DNA from: Candidatus Binatia bacterium | GTDB taxonomy: Bacteria > Desulfobacterota > Binatia > HRBIN30 | Assembly: GCA_023150935.1 (NCBI GenBank) | Contig: JAKLJW010000002.1 | Location: forward strand, 152,868-216,867 | Length of the DNA: 64,000 nt | Direction: 5' to 3' | In this document: positions 1 through 9,058 of the stretch, piece after piece | Numbering within the stretch: the first letter of the stretch is position 1 | Layout of the letters: the number at the start of each line of letters is the position of its first letter | Notes under the pieces: generated by a model | The model's database searches: none | What the model was told of the DNA's origin: nothing | Seen by the model: only the letters and a program-made list of their open reading frames with translations | Translations under genes and position numbers: made by a program

Positions 1-1
1 C

Positions 2-1756
2 GCCAGCGGATGGCAATTCGAAAGCTACGGACAGGTCGACTTGAGCCAACTGCCGTTGCGGCGCGTCGTCGTCAGCGACGGGGCCCTGTTCCCCGGTTCC
101 GGCCCGACCTTCAACTGCAACGTCGGCCTCGATGCACTGCCCTTCCGTCGGGCGGCAGCGGAAGGTCCGCCGCTGGTCGTCCAAGTTCCGCTCGACGGCG
201 ACGTCCTCTGTGTCGGCGCGTGGCTCGCCGACGTCGGGCGGGCGACCCTGCTTCTGCTCGACTCGGACGTCGACGGCAACTCGCAGGTGAATCGCGCCCT
301 GACCGCGCAGTTGTACGGCGGCGACGAACGTACCCGTCTCCGCCAGGAGATTGTTCTTGGCATCGGCGGCACCCGAATGCTGGAGACGCTCGGGATCTCG
401 CCGGCCGTGCTGCACATCAACGAGGGCCACAGCGCTTTCGCCGCCCTCGAGGTAGCGCGCCGGCGCGCCGCCGCCGAGGGTATCGGCTTCTGGGCCGCGC
501 ACCGCGAGGTTGCCATGCGCACGGTCTTCACCACGCACACGCCGGTGCCGGCCGGACACGACCGCTTTCCCCCCGCACTGGTGCTCGAACATCTCGGCTG
601 GCTGCAACGCGAGGTCGGCATCGGCCCGCAGGACCTGCTGTCGCTCGGGCGGGTCAACCCGGCCGATCCGCACGAATCGTTCTGCATGACCGTGCTTGGA
701 TTGAGGTCCGCACGCTATGCCAACGCCGTGTCCGCGCTGCATGGGCACGTCTCTCGCCAGATGTGGCAATGCCTGTGGCCGAACCGTCCCGAGCAGGAGG
801 TGCCGGTCGGCCACATCACCAACGGCGTCCACGCGCCTTCGTGGATCTCGCCCGCCATGTCCACCCTGTACGAAAGATACTTCGGCCGCGACTGGCAGTG
901 CCGCATCGCCTCGCCCGAACTGTGGCAGGTCGTGGCGGACATCGACGACGCCGCCCTGTGGGAGGCGCACCAGGTGCAGAAGCGCCGCCTGCTCAACTAC
1001 GTCGTGCGACGGTGCGAACAGCAGGCCCGGGAGAACCCCGATCTCGACCCCTACGTTCCGGCCCTGGACGGCGACGTCTTGCTGGTGTCTTTCGCCCGCC
1101 GTTTCGCCGAGTACAAACGGGCCGGCTTGCTGTTTGCCGACCCCGACCGGCTGGCGCGCATCGTCAACGGCCCCGGCCGACCGGTGCAGATCATCCTCGC
1201 CGGCAAGGCGCATCCGCGCGACGATAACGGCAAGCGCGTTCTGCAGCGCGTCATCGAACTCTCGCGCGACCCGCGCTTCCGGGAGCGCGTCGTGTTCATC
1301 GTCGACTACGACTTCAACGTGACGCGCCATCTCGTGCAGGGCACCGACGTGTGGCTGAACACGCCCCGCCGCCCGCTCGAAGCCTGCGGTACGAGCGGCC
1401 AGAAGGCGTTGCTCAACGGGGCGCTTAACCTTTCCGTACTCGACGGCTGGTGGGTCGAGGCTTACGACGGGGAGAACGGTTTCTCGATCGGCAACGGACT
1501 TACGCACAGCGATCCGATCCGACAGGACGCCAACGACGCCGCCTCGCTTTACGACGTACTCGAATACGAGGTCGTGCCGCTCTACTACGACCGCGGCCCC
1601 GACAACGTCCCACACGGCTGGGTGGCGCGCATGAAGCACGCCATGATCACGCTCGCGGCGCGGTTCAACGCCGATCGCATGGTGCGCGACTACGTCAATG
1701 CCTGCTACCTGCCCGCCGCCGGCGTACTCACCTCCGTCATGCCGCGCGGCCGTTGA
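2..1756 (+). CDS. glgP: alpha-glucan (glycogen/maltodextrin) phosphorylase, 5' end cut by window
   Basis: Family GT35 enzyme that releases glucose 1-phosphate from alpha-1,4-glucans in the cytoplasm. The frame is already open at base 2, so the gene starts outside the window; about 584 C-terminal residues are seen of an expected 700-860. Family signatures in order are NEGHSAF, THTPVPAGHDRF, NGVHAPSW, RFAEYKRA and the pyridoxal-phosphate region EACGTSGQKALLNG, whose lysine should carry the cofactor. The form with these spacings resembles the shorter bacterial/archaeal phosphorylases rather than E. coli GlgP. TGA ends at 1756. The next gene, a histidine kinase, begins 113 bases later and is unlikely to be functionally linked. 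Confidence 0.93.
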   Translation, partial: ASGWQFESYGQVDLSQLPLRRVVVSDGALFPGSGPTFNCNVGLDALPFRRAAAEGPPLVVQVPLDGDVLCVGAWLADVGRATLLLLDSDVDGNSQVNRALTAQLYGGDERTRLRQEIVLGIGGTRMLETLGISPAVLHINEGHSAFAALEVARRRAAAEGIGFWAAHREVAMRTVFTTHTPVPAGHDRFPPALVLEHLGWLQREVGIGPQDLLSLGRVNPADPHESFCMTVLGLRSARYANAVSALHGHVSRQMWQCLWPNRPEQEVPVGHITNGVHAPSWISPAMSTLYERYFGRDWQCRIASPELWQVVADIDDAALWEAHQVQKRRLLNYVVRRCEQQARENPDLDPYVPALDGDVLLVSFARRFAEYKRAGLLFADPDRLARIVNGPGRPVQIILAGKAHPRDDNGKRVLQRVIELSRDPRFRERVVFIVDYDFNVTRHLVQGTDVWLNTPRRPLEACGTSGQKALLNGALNLSVLDGWWVEAYDGENGFSIGNGLTHSDPIRQDANDAASLYDVLEYEVVPLYYDRGPDNVPHGWVARMKHAMITLAARFNADRMVRDYVNACYLPAAGVLTSVMPRGR

Positions 1757-1869
1757 TAGAGTGGCCGGCCCCGCGCGGCGCAGGCCTGAAAACCGGCACC
1801 GGGGTTATCCGCCGACCGCCAACCCGGACTGGACTTACGCGCCCTTTAGGTTTCTAAGGTCGGATTGGA

Positions 1870-3846
1870 ATGGCCCGGGTACACAGGAAGGGCGCGGTTA
1901 CCAACGACGCCGGCGCCGGTGAAGAACTCCGCCGCGCCAAGGAGCGGCTGGAGCTCGCCCTGCGCGGCGCCAACGACGGCATCTGGGACTGGGACCTCGC
2001 GACCGGAGAGATGTACTTCTCTCCGCGGTGGAAGGAGATCCTGGGTTACGCCGATGCGGAGTTGGAGAACCACATCGATTCGTGGCGCGCCCTCGTACAC
2101 CCTGACGACACTCCGGTAATCGCCACCGCAATGGCAGAGGTGACCCGGGGAAGGACCGACAAGGTCGAGCTGGAGTACAGGCTGCGGCACAAGGACGGGT
2201 CATTCCGTCACGTCGTGTCGCGGTCGTTAGTAGTGCGCGATGCCCGGGGAGACGCCGTCCGGGTTGTCGGTACGCACTCCGACATCACGGATCGTAAGGC
2301 CGCCCAGGCGAGTCTCGCGTCCGCGGCTTCGCTCTTGCGCGCCACGCTGGAGTCGACCGCCGACGGCATCCTGGTTGTCGATCTGGACGGACGCATAAGC
2401 GCGTACAACCGGCGCTTCGCCGATATGTGGCGTATTCAAGAGGAGGTGCTCGCCTCCACCGACGACTCGACGGCGCTGAACTTTGTACTCCCTCAACTCG
2501 TCGACCCCGAGGGGTTCCTCGATAAGGTCCACCAGCTCTATCGCAACGCCGATGCCAGCAGTTTCGATGTGCTCCATTTCAAGGACGGGCGGGTGTTCGA
2601 ACGCTACTCGCAGCCGCAGCGCCTGGGGGAGGACATCGTCGGGCGCGTCTGGAGTTTCCGCGACGTCACTGACGCGCGCCGCACCGAAGAGTCGCTGCGC
2701 CGGGCGCAGAAGCTCGATGCCCTGGGCACTCTCGCCGGCGGTATCGCCCACGAGTTCAACAACCTTCTGCTGGCAATTACCGGCAATGTGCACCTGGCGG
2801 TGGCGGATCTACCCCCGGGCCACCCTGCGCACACCAGCCTCGCCGAGATCTCCCGGGCAAGTACGCGAGCCATCGAGCTGGTTCGGCGCATCCTCGCCTT
2901 CGGCCGCCCTGGCGAACGACGCGGCGAAGCGCTCGACCTCGGCTCCGTCGTGGAAGAAGCGTTGCGGTTCGTGCGCGCCACCCTGCCCGCGATGATCGAC
3001 ATTGGTATCCAACGTGCGCCAGGCCTGCCATTGGTGGTCGCCGATGCCGGCGAGATGCACCAGATTATCGTCAACCTCGCGACCAACGCGGCGCACGCCA
3101 TAGGACAGCGGCGCGGCCGGATCGCCGTCACCCTCGACCGTGCAGACGGCGCCCCGTCGCTGCCGGCCGAGCTGGCCGCCGGCGACTACCTTCACCTGCG
3201 CCTGCAAGACAATGGGTGCGGCATGGACAGCTTAACCCTCGAGCGCATCTTCGACCCGTTTTTTACCACCAGGCCGACCGGGCAGGGCGCGGGTCTCGGT
3301 CTGTCGGTCGTCCACGGCATCATGAAGAGCTGCGGCGGTGCGGTGGCGGTCGAGAGCCAGCCGGGAGTGGGTTCGACCGTGCATCTGTATTTCCCGAGCG
3401 CCGGCGCACCGAAGGGTGCCGCGGCGCCTTCGCTCCCGGCTCCCGCCAGGGGACGCGGGCAGCGCGTGCTCTACGTCGACGACGACGATGCCCTTGTGTT
3501 CCTCGTTACCCGCTCACTCACCCGCATGGGCTATGCGGTCACCGGATGTCAGGACCCGACGGCGGCCCTGGCCCAGTTCCGGGCAGCACCGCAGGAGTTC
3601 GACGTCATTGTGACGGACATCGCCATGCCGGTGCTCTCGGGGTTCGACCTTGCGTCCGCGGCGCGGGTGGCGCGGCCCGACATCCCGATCGTCATGACGT
3701 CCGGTTATGTGCGCGCCGAAAACCGGGAAACGGCCGCCCGCCTGGGGGTCGAGGCCGTGATCCCGAAGCCGGATACCGTCCACGAGTTGGCCCGCACTCT
3801 CGCCAACCTGTTCGACGGGCGCGCCAGCGGGCGGTTGGGGAATTAG
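1870..3846 (+). CDS. hybrid sensor histidine kinase (PAS-PAS-HisKA-HATPase-receiver)
   Basis: A 658-residue signalling protein with no predicted membrane segment, so probably a cytoplasmic sensor. PAS 1 spans about 25-145 and ends in the PAC-type stretch GTHSDITDRK; PAS 2 spans about 155-270. The phosphoacceptor is His294 in GGIAHEFNN, a CheA-unlike HisKA box common in PAS-rich hybrid kinases. The ATPase domain shows DNGCGMD and GAGLGLSVV. A C-terminal receiver (about 533-650) has the acidic DDDD cluster, the phosphorylatable Asp in VTDIAMP and the Lys in PKPD. No output partner or cognate regulator is adjacent. ATG at 1870 is the first in-frame start. Confidence 0.92.
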   Translation: MARVHRKGAVTNDAGAGEELRRAKERLELALRGANDGIWDWDLATGEMYFSPRWKEILGYADAELENHIDSWRALVHPDDTPVIATAMAEVTRGRTDKVELEYRLRHKDGSFRHVVSRSLVVRDARGDAVRVVGTHSDITDRKAAQASLASAASLLRATLESTADGILVVDLDGRISAYNRRFADMWRIQEEVLASTDDSTALNFVLPQLVDPEGFLDKVHQLYRNADASSFDVLHFKDGRVFERYSQPQRLGEDIVGRVWSFRDVTDARRTEESLRRAQKLDALGTLAGGIAHEFNNLLLAITGNVHLAVADLPPGHPAHTSLAEISRASTRAIELVRRILAFGRPGERRGEALDLGSVVEEALRFVRATLPAMIDIGIQRAPGLPLVVADAGEMHQIIVNLATNAAHAIGQRRGRIAVTLDRADGAPSLPAELAAGDYLHLRLQDNGCGMDSLTLERIFDPFFTTRPTGQGAGLGLSVVHGIMKSCGGAVAVESQPGVGSTVHLYFPSAGAPKGAAAPSLPAPARGRGQRVLYVDDDDALVFLVTRSLTRMGYAVTGCQDPTAALAQFRAAPQEFDVIVTDIAMPVLSGFDLASAARVARPDIPIVMTSGYVRAENRETAARLGVEAVIPKPDTVHELARTLANLFDGRASGRLGN

Positions 3847-3900
3847 GGTTTTCCGCAGTCGGGACGTCGGGGCAAGCGACCGGGAGTTCGATGCCCCGGC

Positions 3901-6282
3901 TCAGTGCCACCGTCCGTCGTCGATGCGGGCCCGCACCAGACGCGGCGGCGCTGCACGATCGCGGTCGCCGCGGACATCCACGTACAGCAGGGGGCCGCGT
4001 TCGGCGTCCATGCCTGCCGCCGACGCCAGAGCTATGCGGGTGCGGCCGGCGGGGTCGACTGCCGCCGCGACCGCCGCTCCGGCCGCCGCCGGACCGCGCC
4101 TGACCCGTGCCAGGTTCGTGCCGGATACCGCCTGAAGCTCCAACTCGACGGCGTGGAATGGAGCCGCCGCATCCACAACGACGGGTACCACCAGCCGATC
4201 GGGTCGGCGCAGCGGGTGGCCCGAACGTACTCGTGCCGCCGTTGCTGCAACGCCGCCGGCAACCGCTGCGCCCGTCGGTGTCCAGTTGCCGCTGCAGTCG
4301 CCGAAGACCACACCGGCGAAGTCCTGCCCCGCCGCGGGGCCGCTCAGGGGTTCGTAAGCAATGGCGCCGGCCTGGCAACCGCTCACAGTGACGGGCGGCA
4401 CGAGGCGCTGATTGGGCGCCGCTGCCGGCATGGGCACGAAAACCCACTCGCTGCCACACGCAGTCTCCACCGGAAACGAGCCGATCAGCCCGATCGTCTT
4501 CTGCAGAATCAGCGACGCATCGAGCGCACTCAACGCTCCGTTGCCCGTGATCTCGCACGCCAACGCCTGCTGCGCGTCGAAGACCCTTATGCCGACGACG
4601 TTCTGCAGGACGTAGGCGGCGTCGAGGGCACTGACCGCGCTGCCGGTGTCGCCGTGCTTGCCTGGAGTCAGCGTCGTCGTTCCGGGTAACGCCCCGGCGC
4701 ACGCGTACCCGCCGTCGGCGGCGGTGGTGGTGGCGACGGTGGAGGGCCCGACCAGCTCGACTGCCGCGTTGGCGATCGGGTGACCGCCGGCGTAGTAGCT
4801 CACAGTGCCGCTCACGGCCCACGTCGGGGTGGCGGTAGGGGTGGGAGGCACGGGCGAGGGCGAAGCGCTCGGGGTCGGCGTGGCGGTAGCCGTCGGCGTC
4901 GCGTTCAGCAGACAGTCGCTCAGATGCACAAAGGTTCCCAGCGCCGCCTTCGCGAACTCCGTCATGTACGGGACATCGAGCGTTGCCAGCGTGTCCGACG
5001 TGGTGTGGTAGTAGGGCGTCAAGCCGTAGGTGAGCCCCTCGATGGCCAGGATCGACGCGTAGCCGTACGTCCAGAACGAGGCGTTGTCGCTGTAGTTACC
5101 CACGTTGTCGTCAACTCGCTTCAGCGGCGCCAAGTCGAGGTCGTAAGCGTCGATCACGTCGGCGAACAGGTTCATCATGGCCTCCGAGCCCGGCACGCCG
5201 CTGCGTGATATCAGGGAGATCTCGCCGTAACCGCTGGAGTCGTATCCGATCATGTCGAGGTTGAGATAGCCGCGGATTGCCTCGCTGCGCCCGAACGCTC
5301 GCTGCGCATACGCACGACTGCCCAACAGCCCCTGCTCCTCGCCGGTCCAGAGCGCAAAGCGCAGCGTACACGCCCACTGGTACTGGCTCAGGACGTCGGC
5401 CGCGATAAGCACCGCGGTGGAGCCACTGGCGTTGTCGTCGGCCCCGGGCGCTACCGACCCGGCCGGCATGTCGTCGAGATGAGCGCCGATGACGACGATG
5501 TCGGCGGGGTTGGTCTGACCCGCAATCTCGCCGATCACGTTCGGATACGTTGCGGAGTTCCAGTTGTGGTACTCGACGCTCAAGCCGCGGGCCGCGAAAC
5601 GCGCCCCGACATATCGGGTCGCTTTCTGGATCGGCGTTCCGCTCAGCGTATGGCGGGTGCGGATCGTATAGGCCGCGCCATCTATGACCGGCGCCACGAC
5701 CCCCGTCAGTTCCTGTTCGTAAGCGGTGACGGCTGCGGTGCTTACCTGATCGAGCATTGCCTGAACCGCGGAGTGTGGGGTCACGGCCAGAGTGGCCGCC
5801 GCCCCGCCGGCGGGCGGCGGCAACGCCATCGGCTGGAGACGAATCGCGGCGATCTCGGCCCCCGCGGCAGCGAGCCGCTCGGCATCCGCGGCGCTCGTGC
5901 GCAGCAGGACGTTAGTACCGTCGTCATGGAGCACACGGCCGAAGGCTGCCCAATCGACCGCCGGCCGTGGCGGGAAGACGGTCGCCAGGTAATACGTCGC
6001 TCCCGTCGTATCCGCGTCGAGCAGGTGTACGGGCAGGCCGGGTTCCGGCAGCGAACCGTCAGGTCTACGGACGATTCCGGCAACCGCGTAGTCGCCGTCT
6101 GCGCCGCTGATCTGAAGGTACGGCTGCATTCCCGCCGCAGCGATGGCGCGGACCGTGACCTGGCGCGTCACCGGCACGCGCACCAGCGCCAGGCCGTCGC
6201 CGGCAACAGGACCGGCCTGTACTACCGGCACCGCCAGCGCCAGGAACCCTCCAAGGAGCGTAAGGAGCCGCAGCGCGACCAT
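3901..6282 (-). CDS. secreted M28-family metallopeptidase with dockerin-like C-terminal region
   Basis: A 793-residue exported zinc peptidase, probably an aminopeptidase. Residues 1-23 form a signal peptide. The M28 catalytic domain lies at about 245-450 with zinc ligands and acids in order: H268 (GAHLDD), D282 (GADDNASGS), the EE pair at 315-316 (WTGEEQGLLGS), D343 (NLDMIGYD) and H426 (YYHTTSD). A Thr/Pro linker (about 461-487) follows, then a carboxypeptidase-regulatory-like beta domain and two dockerin-like calcium repeats with the theme ALDA-x-x-x-LQ (about 540-600). No cohesin or scaffoldin is visible, so the dockerin-like part may be only a stabilising EF-hand module. A GAGGTGAGG stretch just upstream is a plausible ribosome-binding site. 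Confidence 0.88.
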   Translation of the reverse strand: MVALRLLTLLGGFLALAVPVVQAGPVAGDGLALVRVPVTRQVTVRAIAAAGMQPYLQISGADGDYAVAGIVRRPDGSLPEPGLPVHLLDADTTGATYYLATVFPPRPAVDWAAFGRVLHDDGTNVLLRTSAADAERLAAAGAEIAAIRLQPMALPPPAGGAAATLAVTPHSAVQAMLDQVSTAAVTAYEQELTGVVAPVIDGAAYTIRTRHTLSGTPIQKATRYVGARFAARGLSVEYHNWNSATYPNVIGEIAGQTNPADIVVIGAHLDDMPAGSVAPGADDNASGSTAVLIAADVLSQYQWACTLRFALWTGEEQGLLGSRAYAQRAFGRSEAIRGYLNLDMIGYDSSGYGEISLISRSGVPGSEAMMNLFADVIDAYDLDLAPLKRVDDNVGNYSDNASFWTYGYASILAIEGLTYGLTPYYHTTSDTLATLDVPYMTEFAKAALGTFVHLSDCLLNATPTATATPTPSASPSPVPPTPTATPTWAVSGTVSYYAGGHPIANAAVELVGPSTVATTTAADGGYACAGALPGTTTLTPGKHGDTGSAVSALDAAYVLQNVVGIRVFDAQQALACEITGNGALSALDASLILQKTIGLIGSFPVETACGSEWVFVPMPAAAPNQRLVPPVTVSGCQAGAIAYEPLSGPAAGQDFAGVVFGDCSGNWTPTGAAVAGGVAATAARVRSGHPLRRPDRLVVPVVVDAAAPFHAVELELQAVSGTNLARVRRGPAAAGAAVAAAVDPAGRTRIALASAAGMDAERGPLLYVDVRGDRDRAAPPRLVRARIDDGRWH

Positions 6283-6393
6283 CGCGACCTCACCTCGATG
6301 GTGGCTCTCCTGGGCCGCTCAGGCAAGCGCAGGTTGTCGGGCCCGTTCGGTCAGTTGCGCCGATCGGCGGTCCGGGGGGTACGCTCCCGCCGC

Positions 6394-8100
6394 TCAGCTT
6401 CGCCGCACCAGTTTGAGTAGTTCGCGGACACGGACCGGGCGGCCGCGGCCGAGGATGTGCCACCAGAGCAGAGTCGTCCAGCCTCCCACCGACAGCAGCA
6501 AGGTAACGGTGCAGAGAAAGCTGCCGAGCTGGGAGTGCGACACGGTGGGGACGAGCAGGGCGGTGCAAATCGACATCGACGCGGCAAAACCCGCCAGCGA
6601 CAGGCGACTGGCAAGCTGATGGATACGCTGGGGTAGATCGTCGAGCCCCGGCGACACAGCGCGCACCTGCAGGCTGCCCTGTTCGGCGTCCTGCAGGATC
6701 TGTTCGAGTTGGGCCGGGAGGCTGCGCAGCAGGCTGCTGACCTCGGTGGCGCCGCCCATGGCGTTGGCGAGCAGCCGCGTCGGTCCCCAGCGCGCGGCGA
6801 CGAGGCGTTCGGCGGTGGGTCGTGCGATGCCCACGAGGTCGACGTGCGGGTGCCACGTGCGGACGATGCCTTCGAGCGTTGCCGTGGCCTTTACGAGAAC
6901 GGCGTATTCGGGCGCGAGCTTGATGCGGAAGTCGTTGGCCGCGGCGGCGAAAGCCTCGACGAAGCCGCCGGAATCGACATCCTCGATCGACGCGACGGTG
7001 AGATAGGTTGTGCGCAGACGGGCCACTTCCGCCCTCAGCTCGGCGATATTGACGCGCTGCGTGGGCGTGCCCATGCGCAGCAGAACGCGCGCGATCGAGG
7101 CGTCGTCGCCGAGGATGAGCGCGAAGATGAGCGTGACCAGGTCGTCGCGCTGCGATTGGTCGAGACGGCCGGTAAGACCGAAGTCGATCAGGCAAATCCG
7201 GCCGTCGCCGTCTACCAACACATTGCCGGGGTGCGGGTCGCCGTGAAAGAAACCGTCGACGAACACCTGCTTGACGGCGGCGTGCACCAGCTCCTCGACG
7301 ACGCGCTTCGCGGCGTCACTGTGGGGCGTGAGGGTGCGCAACGATGCGCCGGGGAAGAACTCCATGGCCAGCACCGTGCGGCAGCTATATTCGCGGTGCG
7401 GTGCGGGGACGACCAGGGCGCGCACCGGGTCGAGAAGTCGGCGGGCAGTCTCCAGGTTTTCGAGCTCCGAGGCGAAGTCGAGCTCGCGCAGCAGCCCCCG
7501 TTCGAACTCGGCAATGACCTCGGAGACGGCGGCAAGCTGCATTTCGTCGATTGCCGATTCGAGGGCGCGGGCGGCGATGTAAAGGATGTTGAGATCGCCG
7601 CGCAGGATGCGTTCGATGCCCGGACGCTGGACCTTGACGACTAGGGGCGTGCCGTCGGCGGCCGTGGCGCGGTGCGTCTGCGCGATCGATGCAGTGCCGA
7701 GCGGGCGTTCGTCGAAAACCGGGAATACCTCGGGAAGCGAACGGCCGAGTCCGACCTCGACCACCTCGCGGACGGCGGCGAAGGGGACTTCCGGGGCGTT
7801 GTCCTGCAGCGACTCCAGGGCGGTGATGTATTCGGCCGGCAGGAGGTCGCGGCGGATGGAAAGCACCTGCCCGAGCTTGATGAACGTGGGGCCGAGGTCG
7901 GCCAGCAGCCGGGCGAAGCGTTCCGCGTGCGAAGCGGCCGGGGCGGCATCGCCGTCGGCGCGGCCGGCCAGAGCCCCGAAACCGTGGCGCACGAGGATGC
8001 CGGTGACGCGCGTCAGGCGTTCGATGTCGCGGGCTGCGATACCCAGCAGCGAGTCCTGAGTCGTCGTCGACAGCGTCGTCGTCCCCTGGCACCCCCTCAT
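6394..8100 (-). CDS. ABC1/UbiB-family atypical protein kinase
   Basis: A 568-residue member of the ABC1/ADCK/UbiB kinase-like family, usually tied to ubiquinone or other isoprenoid-lipid metabolism at the inner membrane. It has the family-specific KxGQ motif in FIKLGQVLS, the nucleotide-binding VKVQRPG lysine region, the catalytic-loop equivalent HGDPHPGN and the DFG equivalent IDFGLTG. Two hydrophobic helices near the C-terminus (about 505-550) should anchor it. Length matches bacterial UbiB. No ubiE, ubiJ or other quinone gene is next to it, so the exact role is open. The chosen ATG lacks a clear Shine-Dalgarno sequence, so the first residues are uncertain. Confidence 0.9.
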   Translation of the reverse strand: MRGCQGTTTLSTTTQDSLLGIAARDIERLTRVTGILVRHGFGALAGRADGDAAPAASHAERFARLLADLGPTFIKLGQVLSIRRDLLPAEYITALESLQDNAPEVPFAAVREVVEVGLGRSLPEVFPVFDERPLGTASIAQTHRATAADGTPLVVKVQRPGIERILRGDLNILYIAARALESAIDEMQLAAVSEVIAEFERGLLRELDFASELENLETARRLLDPVRALVVPAPHREYSCRTVLAMEFFPGASLRTLTPHSDAAKRVVEELVHAAVKQVFVDGFFHGDPHPGNVLVDGDGRICLIDFGLTGRLDQSQRDDLVTLIFALILGDDASIARVLLRMGTPTQRVNIAELRAEVARLRTTYLTVASIEDVDSGGFVEAFAAAANDFRIKLAPEYAVLVKATATLEGIVRTWHPHVDLVGIARPTAERLVAARWGPTRLLANAMGGATEVSSLLRSLPAQLEQILQDAEQGSLQVRAVSPGLDDLPQRIHQLASRLSLAGFAASMSICTALLVPTVSHSQLGSFLCTVTLLLSVGGWTTLLWWHILGRGRPVRVRELLKLVRRS

Positions 8101-8333
8101 AGCACGAACCGGTCTTTACCCAAGTTGTTGCGTGCCGGTCGCCGACCCTTGACTGTCCGGCATCCGGATCAGACCGGCCGTTGCGACGCTGCATCCTTGT
8201 CGACCGCGGACAACGGGCGGCGCAAGGCCCTCCGTGTCGGCAAGCTGCCGCAGAACGGCGAGCGGCCGGCGATGGTCGACGAGGGCCCCGGCGGACCCCG
8301 TGCGTGGCTACAAGCTCATCGCGGCGAAAACGG

Positions 8334-8361
8334 TTGACGTGTGTGGCGACGAGTCTACGGT
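8334..8361 (+). promoter_or_regulatory. possible sigma-70-type promoter for the DUF433/DUF5615 pair
   Basis: TTGACG at 8334-8339 is followed after 16 bases by TACGGT at 8356-8361, about 33 bases before the antitoxin start. The -35 box is good and the -10 box is poor. The rest of the 294-base gap from 8101 shows no gene. Confidence 0.33.
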
Positions 8362-8394
8362 GGTGCAGGAACTGAATGGAAAGGAACTCGCGCG

Positions 8395-8640
8395 ATGAAG
8401 AAGTCCCTCCTCGACAGGATCGAAGTCAATCCGGAGGTCATGGTATGCAAGCCAGTCATCCGTGGCACCCGCATCACCGTAGAGATCATCCTCGAAAAAC
8501 TTGCGGCGGACATTCCGATCGAGGAGATTCTTGAAGACTATCCTCGTCTCTCCAGGGACGATGTCTTGGCGGCCATCGCCTATGCGCGCGAGGTCGTGGG
8601 CACGGAGGAGATCGTTCCGCGGGTGCGCGCAGTTCGATGA
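8395..8640 (+). CDS. DUF433 family antitoxin-like protein
   Basis: An 81-residue protein of the DUF433 family, small helix-turn-helix proteins often encoded before a PIN-like toxin. The signature is the stretch PEVMVCKPVIRGTRITVE followed by ILEDYPRLSRDDVLAAIAYA. I start it at 8395 because an AAGGA ribosome-binding site lies 9 bases upstream and the homologous part begins just after; a longer reading from 8341 adds unrelated residues. The stop overlaps the start of the following DUF5615 gene by four bases (ATGA), indicating translational coupling. It probably acts as the antitoxin of the pair; that is inferred from family context. Confidence 0.85.
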   Translation: MKKSLLDRIEVNPEVMVCKPVIRGTRITVEIILEKLAADIPIEEILEDYPRLSRDDVLAAIAYAREVVGTEEIVPRVRAVR

Positions 8641-9002
8641 AGCTCCTCGCTGACGAGAGCATCGAATCCGCGATCGAGAGGACCCTCCGCGATGCAGGGC
8701 ACGACCTCGTTTCCATCGCCAAGGAAAGTCCGGGCGCCGAAGATCGGGAGGTCCTCTCGCGCGCAAGACGGGAAAGGCGGATCCTGCTCACGAACGACAA
8801 GGACTTTGCCGAAATCGCGTTCCGCCAGCGCACGGCTTCGGCGGGAATTGTACTGGTGCGACTTCCGCGCTTGCGGGCAGTGGTCAAGGCAAGGCGGATC
8901 GCCGAGGTTGTTCGCGAGCAGGGACGCTCGCTCTGGAAGACGATGACGGTGGTCGAAGCGCACGCCATCCGCCGCCGCCCGCTTCCGGGGCGGTCGCGAT
9001 AA
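8637..9002 (+). CDS. DUF5615 PIN-like putative toxin/nuclease
   Basis: A 121-residue PIN-like protein. Acidic residues typical of the fold are visible in LLADESIE near the N-terminus and in LLTNDKDFAEIA around residues 50-62; RRERRIL and the closing VVEAHAIRRR fit DUF5615 proteins. PIN-like toxins usually act as RNases. It shares ATGA with the preceding DUF433 gene, so the two form one transcription unit resembling a type II toxin-antitoxin cassette. Activity has not been shown for most DUF5615 proteins. Confidence 0.84.
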   Translation: MKLLADESIESAIERTLRDAGHDLVSIAKESPGAEDREVLSRARRERRILLTNDKDFAEIAFRQRTASAGIVLVRLPRLRAVVKARRIAEVVREQGRSLWKTMTVVEAHAIRRRPLPGRSR

Positions 9003-9058
9003 TGCGGTTCTGGCGAGCGCCAAGGCGCGCGTCCAACGGTTCGCGAACAGCGTGCGCG

